The notes under the pieces: model-generated
Told to the model about the DNA's origin: nothing
The model's database searches: none
The model's input: only the letters and a program-made list of their open reading frames with translations
Source: Sphaerisporangium rubeum
GTDB taxonomy: Bacteria > Actinomycetota > Actinomycetes > Streptosporangiales > Streptosporangiaceae
Assembly (NCBI RefSeq): GCF_014207705.1
Contig: NZ_JACHIU010000001.1
Span: forward strand, 558,001-622,000
Reading direction: 5' to 3'
Length of the DNA stretch: 64,000 nucleotides
Part shown: piece after piece, positions 9,200 to 28,308 of the stretch
Numbering within the stretch: the stretch's first letter is position 1
How the letters are laid out: each line of letters opens with the position of its first letter
Made by a program: the position numbers and the translations under genes

Positions 9200-10567
9200 T
9201 CAGAACCCAGGCGCCGTGGCGGGGGTGCGCAGCGTGCCGAGGTAGGGACGCCACAGGTGGCCGGGATCGTCCTCCACGACTTTGACGATCTCCCGCATGG
9301 CGGCCAGCACCTTCGGCTCGTCGTCATAGACGTCTCCCTGCAGCATCTTCAGCACGTCGACCCGGTAGCGGTCGTCCTGGACGAACGCGGTGAAGAGGAT
9401 GTTCAGCCGGTAGTAGATCGAGATGAACTCGTACCAGTTGCGCATGGCTCGGCGCAGCTTGGCCTCGTAGGTGGTGAACCGGTGCCGGCCGAAGTCGCCG
9501 GCCTCGGCGGCGGCGATGATGTCCCGCGCGGCGAGGCGCGCGCTGTTGAGCGCGACGCTCACTCCACTGGAGAAGATCGGATCGACGAACCTTGCCGCGT
9601 CGCCGATGAGCAGGTGCCGATCGCCGATGATCTGCTTCATCCCGTAGCTGTAGTCGCCCTCGGCCTTGAGCGGGCGGACCTGCTTGGTGTTCTTGAGAAC
9701 GTCGAGCAGTTCGGGGCGGCTGGCGATGGTGTCCCAGAAGAACTTCTCCCGGTCCCCGTCGTAGGCGCGCAGGCGGTCACGCTGGCTGACCACACCGACC
9801 GAGGTGACCGTGTCGGTGATCGGGATCTGCCACACCCAGGTGTCGGCCACCGGCAGGAAGTGGATGAAGATGAAGTCGGCCTGCTCCTTGTTCACCGCCA
9901 GAGCGGTCCGGTCCAGCCCCTCGAACCAGGCGTGCACCGCGTACTGGTTGAACACCGGGTCGGTGACCTTGATCTTGAGCTGGTTGCCCAGGTGGGTGCG
10001 TCGGCCACTGGCGTCCACGACCATGCGCACCTTGATCGGGACCTGGCGCCGGCCCAGGCGGACGTTCATCACCGGAGACGTGGATGAGAAGTCCACCGCG
10101 CCGACCGCCACGCCCTGGAACACCGACGCACCCAGGCTCTCGGCGTTCTTCAGCAGGATCTGGTCGAAGAGGCCACGGTCCACGTGAAATGTGTAGTCAC
10201 GGTCCACCCCGGTCTGGTCGCGCTCGGCGAACAGTACCTCGGCGGAGCGGAAGCCGTTGGTCAGGTTGCGGAACCCCATCCGGTCGATCTCGCGGCTCTC
10301 GGCCGAGGTCCAGGCCGCCCCGTACTTCTTGGGGAAGCCGGCCTGTTCGACCTTGTCGATGCAGCCGGTCTCGACGAGCACGGGGGTGGTGGCGGGAACC
10401 AGCGACTCTCCGACGTGCTCGCGGGGGAAGGTGTCACGTTCGAAGACGGCGACCGACAGACCCGCCTTCGCCAGGTAGGCGGCGACGGTCGCACCCGCCG
10501 GACCGCCGCCGATGACGCCGATGTCGAAGTCGGCGTCCACGGCGTCCGCGCTGTTCATGCTGTTCAT
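9200..10567 (-). CDS. PltA-like FAD-dependent halogenase acting on carrier-bound pyrrole
   Basis: This protein of 455 residues is collinear with PltA of pyoluteorin biosynthesis over its whole length, as far as I recall that sequence. It has the FAD motif GGGPAG (residues 20-25), GESLVPATTP, FPKKYGAAWTSA with the likely catalytic lysine, the halogenase motif WVWQIPI near residue 242, and GDAARFVDPIFSSGV. PltA-type enzymes chlorinate pyrrolyl-2-carboxyl bound to a peptidyl carrier protein, using FADH2, chloride and O2. The gene lies 19 bases downstream of the matching carrier protein gene, in the same orientation. FADH2 could come from the flavin reductase at 27724-28308. Confidence 0.9.
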   Translation of the reverse strand: MNSMNSADAVDADFDIGVIGGGPAGATVAAYLAKAGLSVAVFERDTFPREHVGESLVPATTPVLVETGCIDKVEQAGFPKKYGAAWTSAESREIDRMGFRNLTNGFRSAEVLFAERDQTGVDRDYTFHVDRGLFDQILLKNAESLGASVFQGVAVGAVDFSSTSPVMNVRLGRRQVPIKVRMVVDASGRRTHLGNQLKIKVTDPVFNQYAVHAWFEGLDRTALAVNKEQADFIFIHFLPVADTWVWQIPITDTVTSVGVVSQRDRLRAYDGDREKFFWDTIASRPELLDVLKNTKQVRPLKAEGDYSYGMKQIIGDRHLLIGDAARFVDPIFSSGVSVALNSARLAARDIIAAAEAGDFGRHRFTTYEAKLRRAMRNWYEFISIYYRLNILFTAFVQDDRYRVDVLKMLQGDVYDDEPKVLAAMREIVKVVEDDPGHLWRPYLGTLRTPATAPGF

Positions 10568-10586
10568 GGCGTTCTCCCTCTTCGGG

Positions 10587-10874
10587 TCAGGCGCGGGAGG
10601 AGTGCTCGGCCTGGGTCGACAGTTCGTGAACCATGTCGGTGATGGCTCGCAGGTTCTGGAGGTGCCGCCATGTGATGTGCGCGGGCGGGACGATCACACC
10701 GAACTCCTGCCTGATGTAGGCGAGCAGAGTGCTGGTGTTCATGCTGTTGAGGACGCCCCACTCCAGCAGGGGGGTCTCCTGGTCCAGTTCGGACAGCTCC
10801 GTGTCGTCGAGAAACTGCACGCTGACGTAGCCGGTGATCGCGGCGTTGATCTTTTCGCGGTCGGTGACAGGCAT
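10587..10874 (-). CDS. Stand-alone peptidyl carrier protein for prolyl/pyrrolyl thioester (PltL-like)
   Basis: This acidic 95-residue carrier protein contains TPLLEWGVLNSMN, closely matching the phosphopantetheine site of PltL. The serine after N is the attachment point. In the pyrrole pathway proline is loaded onto this carrier, oxidised twice to pyrrole and then chlorinated. The adenylase, dehydrogenase and halogenase for these steps are all in the window. It is downstream of the thioesterase gene and directly upstream of the PltA-like halogenase on the same strand, suggesting one operon. Confidence 0.9.
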   Translation of the reverse strand: MPVTDREKINAAITGYVSVQFLDDTELSELDQETPLLEWGVLNSMNTSTLLAYIRQEFGVIVPPAHITWRHLQNLRAITDMVHELSTQAEHSSRA

Positions 10875-10956
10875 TCGGTCCTCCCCAGATCGCCGGGTGT
10901 CTTCCGCCGGTGTTCCCGACGATCGGGGGAGTGGGTAGAGGAACGCTTGGGCGCGG

Positions 10957-11685
10957 CTACCGCGACACGGCGGCGGCCATCCGGTCCAGCCGTGCGCGCA
11001 GGAGAACAGGGAAGCCGGGGTCGCGGAGGAAGAAGTGTCCGCCTGGCAGCATGGCCAGCTCGAACGGGCCGGTCGTCTCCCGTGCCCAGGCGGCCAGGCC
11101 GTCCGGCCGGGTGAGGTCGTCGTCCCAGGCGCCGAACACGGTGATCGGTGCGCGCAGACGAGGATCAGCCGCCGGGCGACCGGTCGCGGACATCTCCAGG
11201 TCGGCGCGTAGCGCCGGCAGGTAGAGCCGCAGCAGTCCGGGGTCGTCCAGCAGCTCTTCGGGCATGCCGCCAAGCCGCCGCAGCCGGGCGATGAACGGGC
11301 CGTCAGGCAGCACGTGCAGCGGATCGGCGGCCGGCGGTTCGGAGGGGGCGTTACGGCCGCTGACGACCAGGCCGGCCAGCGACTCGGGGGGGAGCCGCAG
11401 CGCCAGCTCGTAGGCCACCAGTGCTCCGAAGCTGTGCCCGAACAGGACGAACGGGATGGTTGTGCTGATCGTGGCGACGAGCGACGCGACCAAGGCGTTC
11501 ATGTCGCGGATCGGCGGCTCGGCCAGACGGGTGCCGTGGCCGGGCAGTTCCAGTGGCGTGACGAGTACGCCGGGCAGTACGGGCCGCCAGCGGTTGTAGT
11601 GGGCGGCGCCGCCGCCGGCGTGCGGGAGGCAGTACAGCCGCAGCCGCGGCTCCGGCGAGGGCTCCAGATGAGCGCGTTGTTTCAC
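10957..11685 (-). CDS. Type II thioesterase (PltG-like)
   Basis: An alpha/beta hydrolase of about 242 residues from GTG 11685. It has the type II thioesterase N-terminus RLYCLPHAGGGA, the nucleophile elbow GHSFG, an Asp in the late GAWDDD segment and the catalytic His in GGHFFL. These enzymes remove wrong or stalled acyl groups from carrier proteins. Neither PKS protein carries a thioesterase domain, so this one may also release the product, as proposed for PltG. The frame is open up to 11778, but the extra residues are low-complexity and basic, and a GGAAGG stretch precedes 11685. Confidence 0.85.
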   Translation of the reverse strand: MKQRAHLEPSPEPRLRLYCLPHAGGGAAHYNRWRPVLPGVLVTPLELPGHGTRLAEPPIRDMNALVASLVATISTTIPFVLFGHSFGALVAYELALRLPPESLAGLVVSGRNAPSEPPAADPLHVLPDGPFIARLRRLGGMPEELLDDPGLLRLYLPALRADLEMSATGRPAADPRLRAPITVFGAWDDDLTRPDGLAAWARETTGPFELAMLPGGHFFLRDPGFPVLLRARLDRMAAAVSR

Positions 11686-11836
11686 CGCGGAGGTCCTTCC
11701 CTTGGCCGGCCCAGGACCGGCATTCAAGCGGGGCACTAGTGGCCGGGGCGATGGTCGTTGACACCTACGCGCTCGCATTCAGCTTAAGAAGACCGTGGCC
11801 TGGCTGGGAAGCGACCCAGGCCGGAGAGGAGCCCGG
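11686..11836. promoter_or_regulatory. Divergent promoter region for thioesterase and PKS operons
   Basis: This 151-base gap separates the leftward thioesterase-carrier-halogenase operon from the rightward PKS operon. A perfect TTGACA occurs at 11758-11763 on the plus strand. The sequence 17-18 bases downstream (AGCTTAA) is only a weak -10. An AGGAGCCC/GGAGAGGA ribosome site precedes the PKS start. Confidence 0.4.
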
Positions 11837-22592
<10,756 letters not shown>

Positions 22593-22596
<4 letters not shown>

Positions 22597-24254
22597 AGCG
22601 GGTGAACGGCGCATCGGCCAGGGATCGATACGACGTCGCGATCCTCGGCAGCGGCATGGCGGGCTCGATGCTCGCCGCCGTCCTGGCGCGCAACGGGGTC
22701 AGCGTCCTCCTGCTCGACCAGGGCACCCATCCTCGGTTCGCCGTGGGAGAGTCGACCATCCCCTACACCTCGGCGATGACGCGGATCATCGCCGACCGGT
22801 ACCAGGTGCCGGAGATCGCGGCGCTGGCGAGTTTCACGACCATCCAGCGGCACATCTCACGCAACTCCGGGATCAAGCAGAACTTCGGCTTCGTGTACCA
22901 CCGGGAAGGGAGATTGCAGAACCCCGAGGAGATCAATCAGCTCAAGATTCCCACCGCGTTGCGTACCGAGTCGCACCTGTACCGGCAGGACACCGACGCC
23001 TACCTGTTCGCCGTCGCGGTCAAGTACGGCGCGGACCCACGGCCCGGCACCCGCGTGGAGGAGGTCGAGATCGACCCCGACACCGGCGTTGAGCTGCGTA
23101 CGGCAGGCGGTGAACGGTACAGGGCCGACTACGTGGTCGACGCGGGAGGCTATCGCTCGCCGTTGGCCGAGCGGTTCGACCTGCGCGAGCAGCCCACCCG
23201 GGCCCGGCACCACTCGCGCAGCCTGTTCACCCACATGATCGGCGTGCGGCCGTTCGACGGGTCGCCGGCGGCGCGGCTGCACCGCCAGCCCAGCCCGTGG
23301 CACAACGGCACGCTGCACCACATCTTCGACGGCGGCTGGCTGTGGGTGATCCCGTTCGACAATCACCGAGGCTCCACCAACCCGCTGTGCAGTGTCGGCC
23401 TGACCCTGGACCCCCGGCGCTTCCCCCGTGATGAGCCCGACCCCCAGCGTGAGTTCGGCTCCTTCCTGAAGCGCTTCCCGGACATCGCCTGGCAGTTCGA
23501 GGACGCGGTGGCCACACGGCCGTGGGTCTCCACCGACCGGCTGCAGTACTCGGCCAAACGCCTGGTCGGCGACCGTTTCTGCCTGACCTCACACGCGGCG
23601 GGGTTCATCGACGCTCTGTACTCGCGGGGCCTGACGAACACCATGGACGTGGTCAACGCCTTGGCCTGGCGGCTCATCGAGGCCACCCGCGACGGCGACT
23701 GGTCCACCGAGCGGTTCGAGTATGTGGAGACGTTGCAGCAGGGTCTGTTCGACGTGCACGACGACCTGGTCTACAGCTCGTTCGTCGGATTCCGGGACTA
23801 CGAGCTGTGGAACGCCGTCTACCGCACTTGGAAGATCGGAACGGTGCTGGGGACCCTGGTGCTCGAGGACGCCTACTACAAGTTCTTGCGCACCGGCGAC
23901 GACGGCCTGTTCCGGGCGCTGGAGCAGACCGAACACCCCGGGTCACCGTTCCCGATCAGTGACCAGTTCAATCGGTTCGGCCCGCTCACGCGTGACGTGT
24001 GCATCGCCGTGGAGAACGGCTCGATGACCCCGTCGGCGGCGGCGGCCAAGGTGATGCACCACATCCAGGACGCCGACTACATCCCGCCGGTGTTCAACCT
24101 CGGCGACCCGGCCAACCACTTCTTCCACGCGACGCCACCCAAGATGCTGAGCGCCGCCCGCTGGGGTGGGACCGAGGCGCCTCCTCACGTCGGCGCGGTG
24201 ATCCGTGGCGCCATCGGCGGAGTCGTCCGTAGCCGGTTCAGCCGTCGTCATTGA
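22593..24254 (+). CDS. PltM-like FAD-dependent halogenase
   Basis: A 553-residue flavin-dependent halogenase. The FAD motif GSGMAG is at 19-24, GESTIPYT at 52-59, the likely catalytic Lys95 is in SGIKQNFGF, and the halogenase WxWxIP motif appears as GGWLWVIPFDN near 247. The late segment LTSHAAGFIDALYSRGLTNT also fits the family. It resembles PltM-type enzymes, which chlorinate free phenolic rings. The start ATG overlaps the PKS stop codon, so it is translationally coupled. It probably chlorinates the benzene ring of the core. Its division of labour with the next gene cannot be read from sequence. Confidence 0.88.
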
Positions 24255-24290
24255 CCGTTTCTCCGACAGATCCGACAGAAAGGCATCGGC

Positions 24291-25961
24291 ATGAGGCGGA
24301 ACAGCAGCATGGAGAAGACCGTCTACGACGTCGCGATCCTCGGTTCGGGGATCGCCGGATCGTTGCTGGGGGCGATCCTGGCCCGGCACGGCGCCAAGGT
24401 CCTGCTGGTGGACGCGGCGTCGCACCCCCGGTTCGCGGTCGGCGAGTCGACGATCCCGTACACCCTGCTCTATCTGCGCGCGCTGGCCGACCGCTACGAC
24501 GTTCCGGAGATCAAGAACCTGGCGACCTTCACCCGTACCCGGAAGGCGATGGGGGAGCGGTTCGGCGTCAAGCGGCACTTCGGGTTTCTCATGCACCATC
24601 CGGGTCAGCCGCAGAACCCTCGTGAGGCCAACGAGTTCAACACCCCGAAGAACCTGCTCAACGAGGCCGCGCACTACTTCCGCCAGGACACCGACTCCTA
24701 TCTGTTCCATGTGGCGATGAAGTACGGCTGCAAGGCGCGCCAGAACTTCCGTGTCGACGAGGTCGATTTCGGCGACGACGGCGTCACGCTCAGCGGCGGC
24801 GACGCCGAGTACCGGGCCCGCTACGTGGTGGACGCCAGCGGATTCCGCTCGCCGCTCGCCGACAAGTTCGGCCTGCGGGAGAACCCGTGCCGGCTCAAGC
24901 ATCACTCCCGCTCGGTGTGGAACCACATGCTGGACGTGCCGCGTACCGACGACCTGTGGCGGCACGGCAAGGAGAACCGTCCGCCGTTCCCCTGGTATGA
25001 GGGCACCGTGCACCACGTGTTCGAGCGCGGCTGGGCCTGGGTGATCGCCTTCGACAACAACAAGTGGTCCACCAACCCTCTGTGCAGCGTCGGCATGACC
25101 GTGGACCCACGCACCTTCCCCAAGCCCGCCGATCTGACCCCCGAGGAGGACTTCCACGCGCTGGCCGCTCCTTACCCCGACATCGCGCGGCAGTTCGAGG
25201 GCGCCAAGCCGGTGCGCGAATGGGTGTCCACGCCACGCCTGCAGTACTCCTCCAGCCGCTGCGCCGGCGACCGCTGGTTCCTGCTGTCGCACGCGGCCGG
25301 GTTCATCGACCCGCTGTTCTCCCGGGGACTGTCCAACACCGCCGAGTCGGTGCACGCGCTGGCGTGGCGGCTGCTGGAGGCCGTCAAGGACGGCGACTTC
25401 TCCGCCGAGCGGTTCGAGTTCGTCGAGCGGCTGCAGCAGAAGCTGTTCGACTACAACGATTCCCTGGTCAACGCGGCGTTCATCTCCTGGCAGGAGTACG
25501 ACCTGTGGACAGCGGTGTTCCGGTTCTGGGCCTGGGGTGCCAACGCCGGCTGCTACCAGATCCAAAGAGCGTTGAGCCGGTTCGCCGAGGACGGTGACGA
25601 CCGGCACTTCCTGGAACTGGAGAAGGCGCCGCACCTGGGCCACTACTGGGGGTTCAACGACGGTTTCGCCAAGGCGTACGACAGCATGGTCGAGCAGGTG
25701 GACGCCGTGGAGGCCGGTGAGCTGGACGCGAGTGAAGCGGCCGACGACCTCTACGACCAGATGCGGCTGGCGGACTTCTGGCCCAAGGGTTTCGGTTTCG
25801 CCGAGCGGGATGTGCGGTTCATCAGCCCGCGTCCCAAGACGTTCCTCAAGATGGCGCGCTGGGCCAGAACCGAGGCCGACCCGGAGCTCGGCCGGCTCAT
25901 GATCGACACCGGCAAGGCGGCGCTGAAGTCGCGCCTGCTCAAAGGCCGGAAGCTGTTCTGA
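24291..25961 (+). CDS. PltM-like FAD-dependent halogenase, second copy
   Basis: A 556-residue paralogue of the preceding protein. GSGIAG is at 18-23, GESTIPYT follows, Lys94 is in GVKRHFGF, and the motif near 247 is GWAWVIAFDN, with Ala where Pro is usual. LLSHAAGFIDPLFSRGLSNT is intact. The start follows AGAAAGG 36 bases after the previous stop; an in-frame ATG at 24309 is an alternative. It probably adds a second chlorine to the aromatic ring or acts on a different intermediate. Confidence 0.87.
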   Translation: MRRNSSMEKTVYDVAILGSGIAGSLLGAILARHGAKVLLVDAASHPRFAVGESTIPYTLLYLRALADRYDVPEIKNLATFTRTRKAMGERFGVKRHFGFLMHHPGQPQNPREANEFNTPKNLLNEAAHYFRQDTDSYLFHVAMKYGCKARQNFRVDEVDFGDDGVTLSGGDAEYRARYVVDASGFRSPLADKFGLRENPCRLKHHSRSVWNHMLDVPRTDDLWRHGKENRPPFPWYEGTVHHVFERGWAWVIAFDNNKWSTNPLCSVGMTVDPRTFPKPADLTPEEDFHALAAPYPDIARQFEGAKPVREWVSTPRLQYSSSRCAGDRWFLLSHAAGFIDPLFSRGLSNTAESVHALAWRLLEAVKDGDFSAERFEFVERLQQKLFDYNDSLVNAAFISWQEYDLWTAVFRFWAWGANAGCYQIQRALSRFAEDGDDRHFLELEKAPHLGHYWGFNDGFAKAYDSMVEQVDAVEAGELDASEAADDLYDQMRLADFWPKGFGFAERDVRFISPRPKTFLKMARWARTEADPELGRLMIDTGKAALKSRLLKGRKLF

Positions 25962-26001
25962 GATGGGCCCATCCAGCGGAGGATCAGGACAAGGAGGAGT
26001 G

Positions 26002-27633
26002 ATGGCCGTCGCGGACCGTGCCATCCGATACGACGTGGCCGTGCTCGGCGCGCACCTCGGCGGGTGCCTTCTGGCCGCGGTGCTGGCCAGGCACGGGCTG
26101 CGGGTGCTCCTGGTGGACGCTCCGTCCGACTCCGATGAGTTCGCCGGCGAGACGACCGTGCCCTACACCGCCGAGGTCTTCTTCACGATGGCCCGCCGGT
26201 TCGGCATGCCGGAACTGGCGGGCTTCGGTCTCACCAGCGCGCTGCCCTCCGAGGTACGCCGTTCCAGCGGGGTCAAGCGGAGCCTGGGATTCCTGTACCA
26301 CCGTGAGGGCCACGAGCACGACCCGGCACTCGCGGTGCAGTTCAACGTGCCCGGCGAGCACGCCGAGTGGCACCCCTACCGGCCGCACGTCGATCGGTAC
26401 GCCTACCTGCTCGCCCTGAGGTACGGAGCGGTGGCGCCACCTCAGCGTCCCGTCCTCGCCGATGTCAGGGTTGGAGAGGAGGAGGTGAACGTGCTGTTGC
26501 GCGACGGCTCGCTCCACCACGCGCGGTTCGTCGTGGACGGCGCCGGGGCGGGCTCGCCGTTGTCGGACAGGCTCGGCGCCGAGGACGAGATTCCGCGGCT
26601 GCGCCTGCGGTCGCGGCTCCTCGCCACACACATGCAGGGTGTGACGCCCTTCGAGGAGTGTGTCCGGCTGGAGGACTACGGCCAGGCCACTCCCTGGTCC
26701 AAGGGAACCCTGACCCACGTGTTCCCCGGCGCCTGGGTGCAGGTGGCGCACTTCGACAACGGCGAGGACCCGGTCAACCCGCTGGCCAGCGTGGTGGCGA
26801 GCGTGGACCCGGTGCGGTACGCCGACCTGCCCGCCGATCCGGAGGATGCGTTCCGTGAGCTGATCGGCCGGTTCCCCAGCCTGGCCCGGTCGTTCTCCAA
26901 CGCGATCGCGTGCAGGCCGTGGACCTCGGCCCGCCGCTGGCAGCGTACGGCGGGTACCACCGCGGGCGAGCGGTGGTTCCTGTGGGACCGTACGGCCGCG
27001 CGCAACGACTTCCTGCTGTCCCGAGATGTCACCATGACCGCCGAGATGGTGCACGCGCTGGCCCCGGCGCTCATCGAGGCGGCGGCCGGCGACGACTGGA
27101 CGGGCCACGTCCGGCCGGTCGCGGTGTTCCAGGAGCGTCTGGTGGACTTCCATGACCGGCTGCTGACCGCGGCCCGCGCCGCGACGGAGGATTTCCGGCT
27201 GTGGAACGCCTACTCGCGGGTCTGGCTGCTGTGGTCGATGCTGTCGGCGCTGTCGTTGAAGAGCGCTCGTAACGACTGCCTGGCGCGGGGTCGCTGGGAT
27301 GGGGTGCGGGGCCATCACGGGCACGCGTTCTGGTTCGCCCCACCCAAGGGACTGAACCGGTTGCTGTCCCAGGTGTTCGAGGAGTTCGGCGAGGTCGAGG
27401 CCGGGACACGATCGGCCGGCGCCGCGGCAGGACGCGTTTTCGCGCTGCTGCGGGAGGCGCCGTTCGTGCCTCCTGTGTACCGGTTCGCCGATCCCAAGGC
27501 ACGGTACTACCACTTCTCGGCGGCGCGGCGGCTGCGGATGATGCTGTGGTCCAAGACCACGGCCCCGGTGGAGTTCCGCCGAATGATGACCAAGGAGAAC
27601 CTGACCAGTGTCCAGCCGGACGCGCTGCACTGA
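26002..27633 (+). CDS. PltD-like degenerate halogenase homologue, probably without flavin chemistry
   Basis: A 543-residue protein related along its whole length to the two preceding halogenases but with changed key motifs. The dinucleotide motif GxGxxG reads GAHLGG (16-21), with His in place of the second Gly. The WxWxIP motif reads GAWVQVAHFDNG near 244, and the active-site loop after GERWFLWD lacks the usual HAAGFIDPLFSRG. The lysine in SGVKRSLGF is kept. The pattern and the C-terminal FVPPVYRFADPKARYY resemble PltD of pyoluteorin biosynthesis, a halogenase-like protein also lacking the FAD motif. Start ATG 26002 follows AAGGAGGA; an earlier start at 25963 has none. Function unknown; a scaffold, or a cyclase for ring closure, is possible. 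Confidence 0.85.
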   Translation: MAVADRAIRYDVAVLGAHLGGCLLAAVLARHGLRVLLVDAPSDSDEFAGETTVPYTAEVFFTMARRFGMPELAGFGLTSALPSEVRRSSGVKRSLGFLYHREGHEHDPALAVQFNVPGEHAEWHPYRPHVDRYAYLLALRYGAVAPPQRPVLADVRVGEEEVNVLLRDGSLHHARFVVDGAGAGSPLSDRLGAEDEIPRLRLRSRLLATHMQGVTPFEECVRLEDYGQATPWSKGTLTHVFPGAWVQVAHFDNGEDPVNPLASVVASVDPVRYADLPADPEDAFRELIGRFPSLARSFSNAIACRPWTSARRWQRTAGTTAGERWFLWDRTAARNDFLLSRDVTMTAEMVHALAPALIEAAAGDDWTGHVRPVAVFQERLVDFHDRLLTAARAATEDFRLWNAYSRVWLLWSMLSALSLKSARNDCLARGRWDGVRGHHGHAFWFAPPKGLNRLLSQVFEEFGEVEAGTRSAGAAAGRVFALLREAPFVPPVYRFADPKARYYHFSAARRLRMMLWSKTTAPVEFRRMMTKENLTSVQPDALH

Positions 27634-27670
27634 TCCGGCCCGTGACGTCCGGGTTGACGTGCGTACACGA

Positions 27671-27708
27671 TGAGCGGCGCCCCCGGAGTGGTCCGCCGGC
27701 GCCGCTCA
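27671..27708. terminator. Bidirectional terminator between converging operons
   Basis: A perfect 11-base stem TGAGCGGCGCC/GGCGCCGCTCA with a 16-base loop lies in the 90-base gap between the ends of the PltD-like gene (plus strand) and the flavin reductase gene (minus strand). No T-tract. Confidence 0.7.
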
Positions 27709-27723
27709 CGTCGTGGCACAGGG

Positions 27724-28308
27724 TCAGCGCAGCACCTCGGCGTAGCCGCCTCGCCAGTAGGCCAGCGGGTGGCGGTCGAGGCCGATACCGCCGCCGATGA
27801 GCCGGCCCACCAGGAGTGTGTGATCGCCCGCCGTCACCGTCTGGTCCAGCTCGCACTCGGCGTAGGCGACGATGCCGTCCAGCACGGGCATGCCGCCTAC
27901 CCGGCCGCGGCTCCACCGCACCCGGTCGAACTTGTCGGCGACGGGGGAGGCGAAGATCTGCGACACCCGGCGGCCGTCCCGGCCCAGCATGTTGACCGCG
28001 AACCGGCCGCGGTCCAGCACGGCCGCGAGCGTGCCGCTCCTGCTGCTCACACCGGACAACAGCAGTGGCGGGTCCGCCGACACGCTGCACACGGCCGAGC
28101 AGGTGAAACCGCGCGGCCGTCCCTCGGCGTCGACGGTGGTGGTCACGCAGACGCCGCTGGCGAACGACCCCATGACGGCGCGGAAGGTCTGCGCGTCCAC
28201 CGAGGGCGATCCCCGGCCGGTGACGTCCCGGCCGGAGGTGGGGAACATGTCCATCCAGCCGGGGTCGCTCTCCATGAACGCCATCGGGAACACCTCCCAG
28301 CCGCTCAT
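27724..28308 (-). CDS. Flavin reductase (FMN-binding split-barrel family)
   Basis: A 194-residue protein of the flavin reductase-like domain family: FRAVMGSFASGVCVTTTV, GFTCSAVCSVSADPPLLL, and SGTLAAVLDRGRFAVNML followed by a DKFDRVRW segment. Such enzymes use NAD(P)H to make free FADH2, which flavin-dependent halogenases need and cannot make themselves. Its place in the same cluster as three intact halogenases supports that role. The ATG start overlaps the TGA of the adenylase gene; the frame is open further upstream but only as antisense of that gene. Confidence 0.87.
   Translation of the reverse strand: MSGWEVFPMAFMESDPGWMDMFPTSGRDVTGRGSPSVDAQTFRAVMGSFASGVCVTTTVDAEGRPRGFTCSAVCSVSADPPLLLSGVSSRSGTLAAVLDRGRFAVNMLGRDGRRVSQIFASPVADKFDRVRWSRGRVGGMPVLDGIVAYAECELDQTVTAGDHTLLVGRLIGGGIGLDRHPLAYWRGGYAEVLR

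Noticed and set aside
23943-27630. Two long antisense frames across the halogenase genes (23943-26024 and 25984-27630)
   Set aside because: Composition is biased and the plus strand has clear flavin-enzyme motifs.
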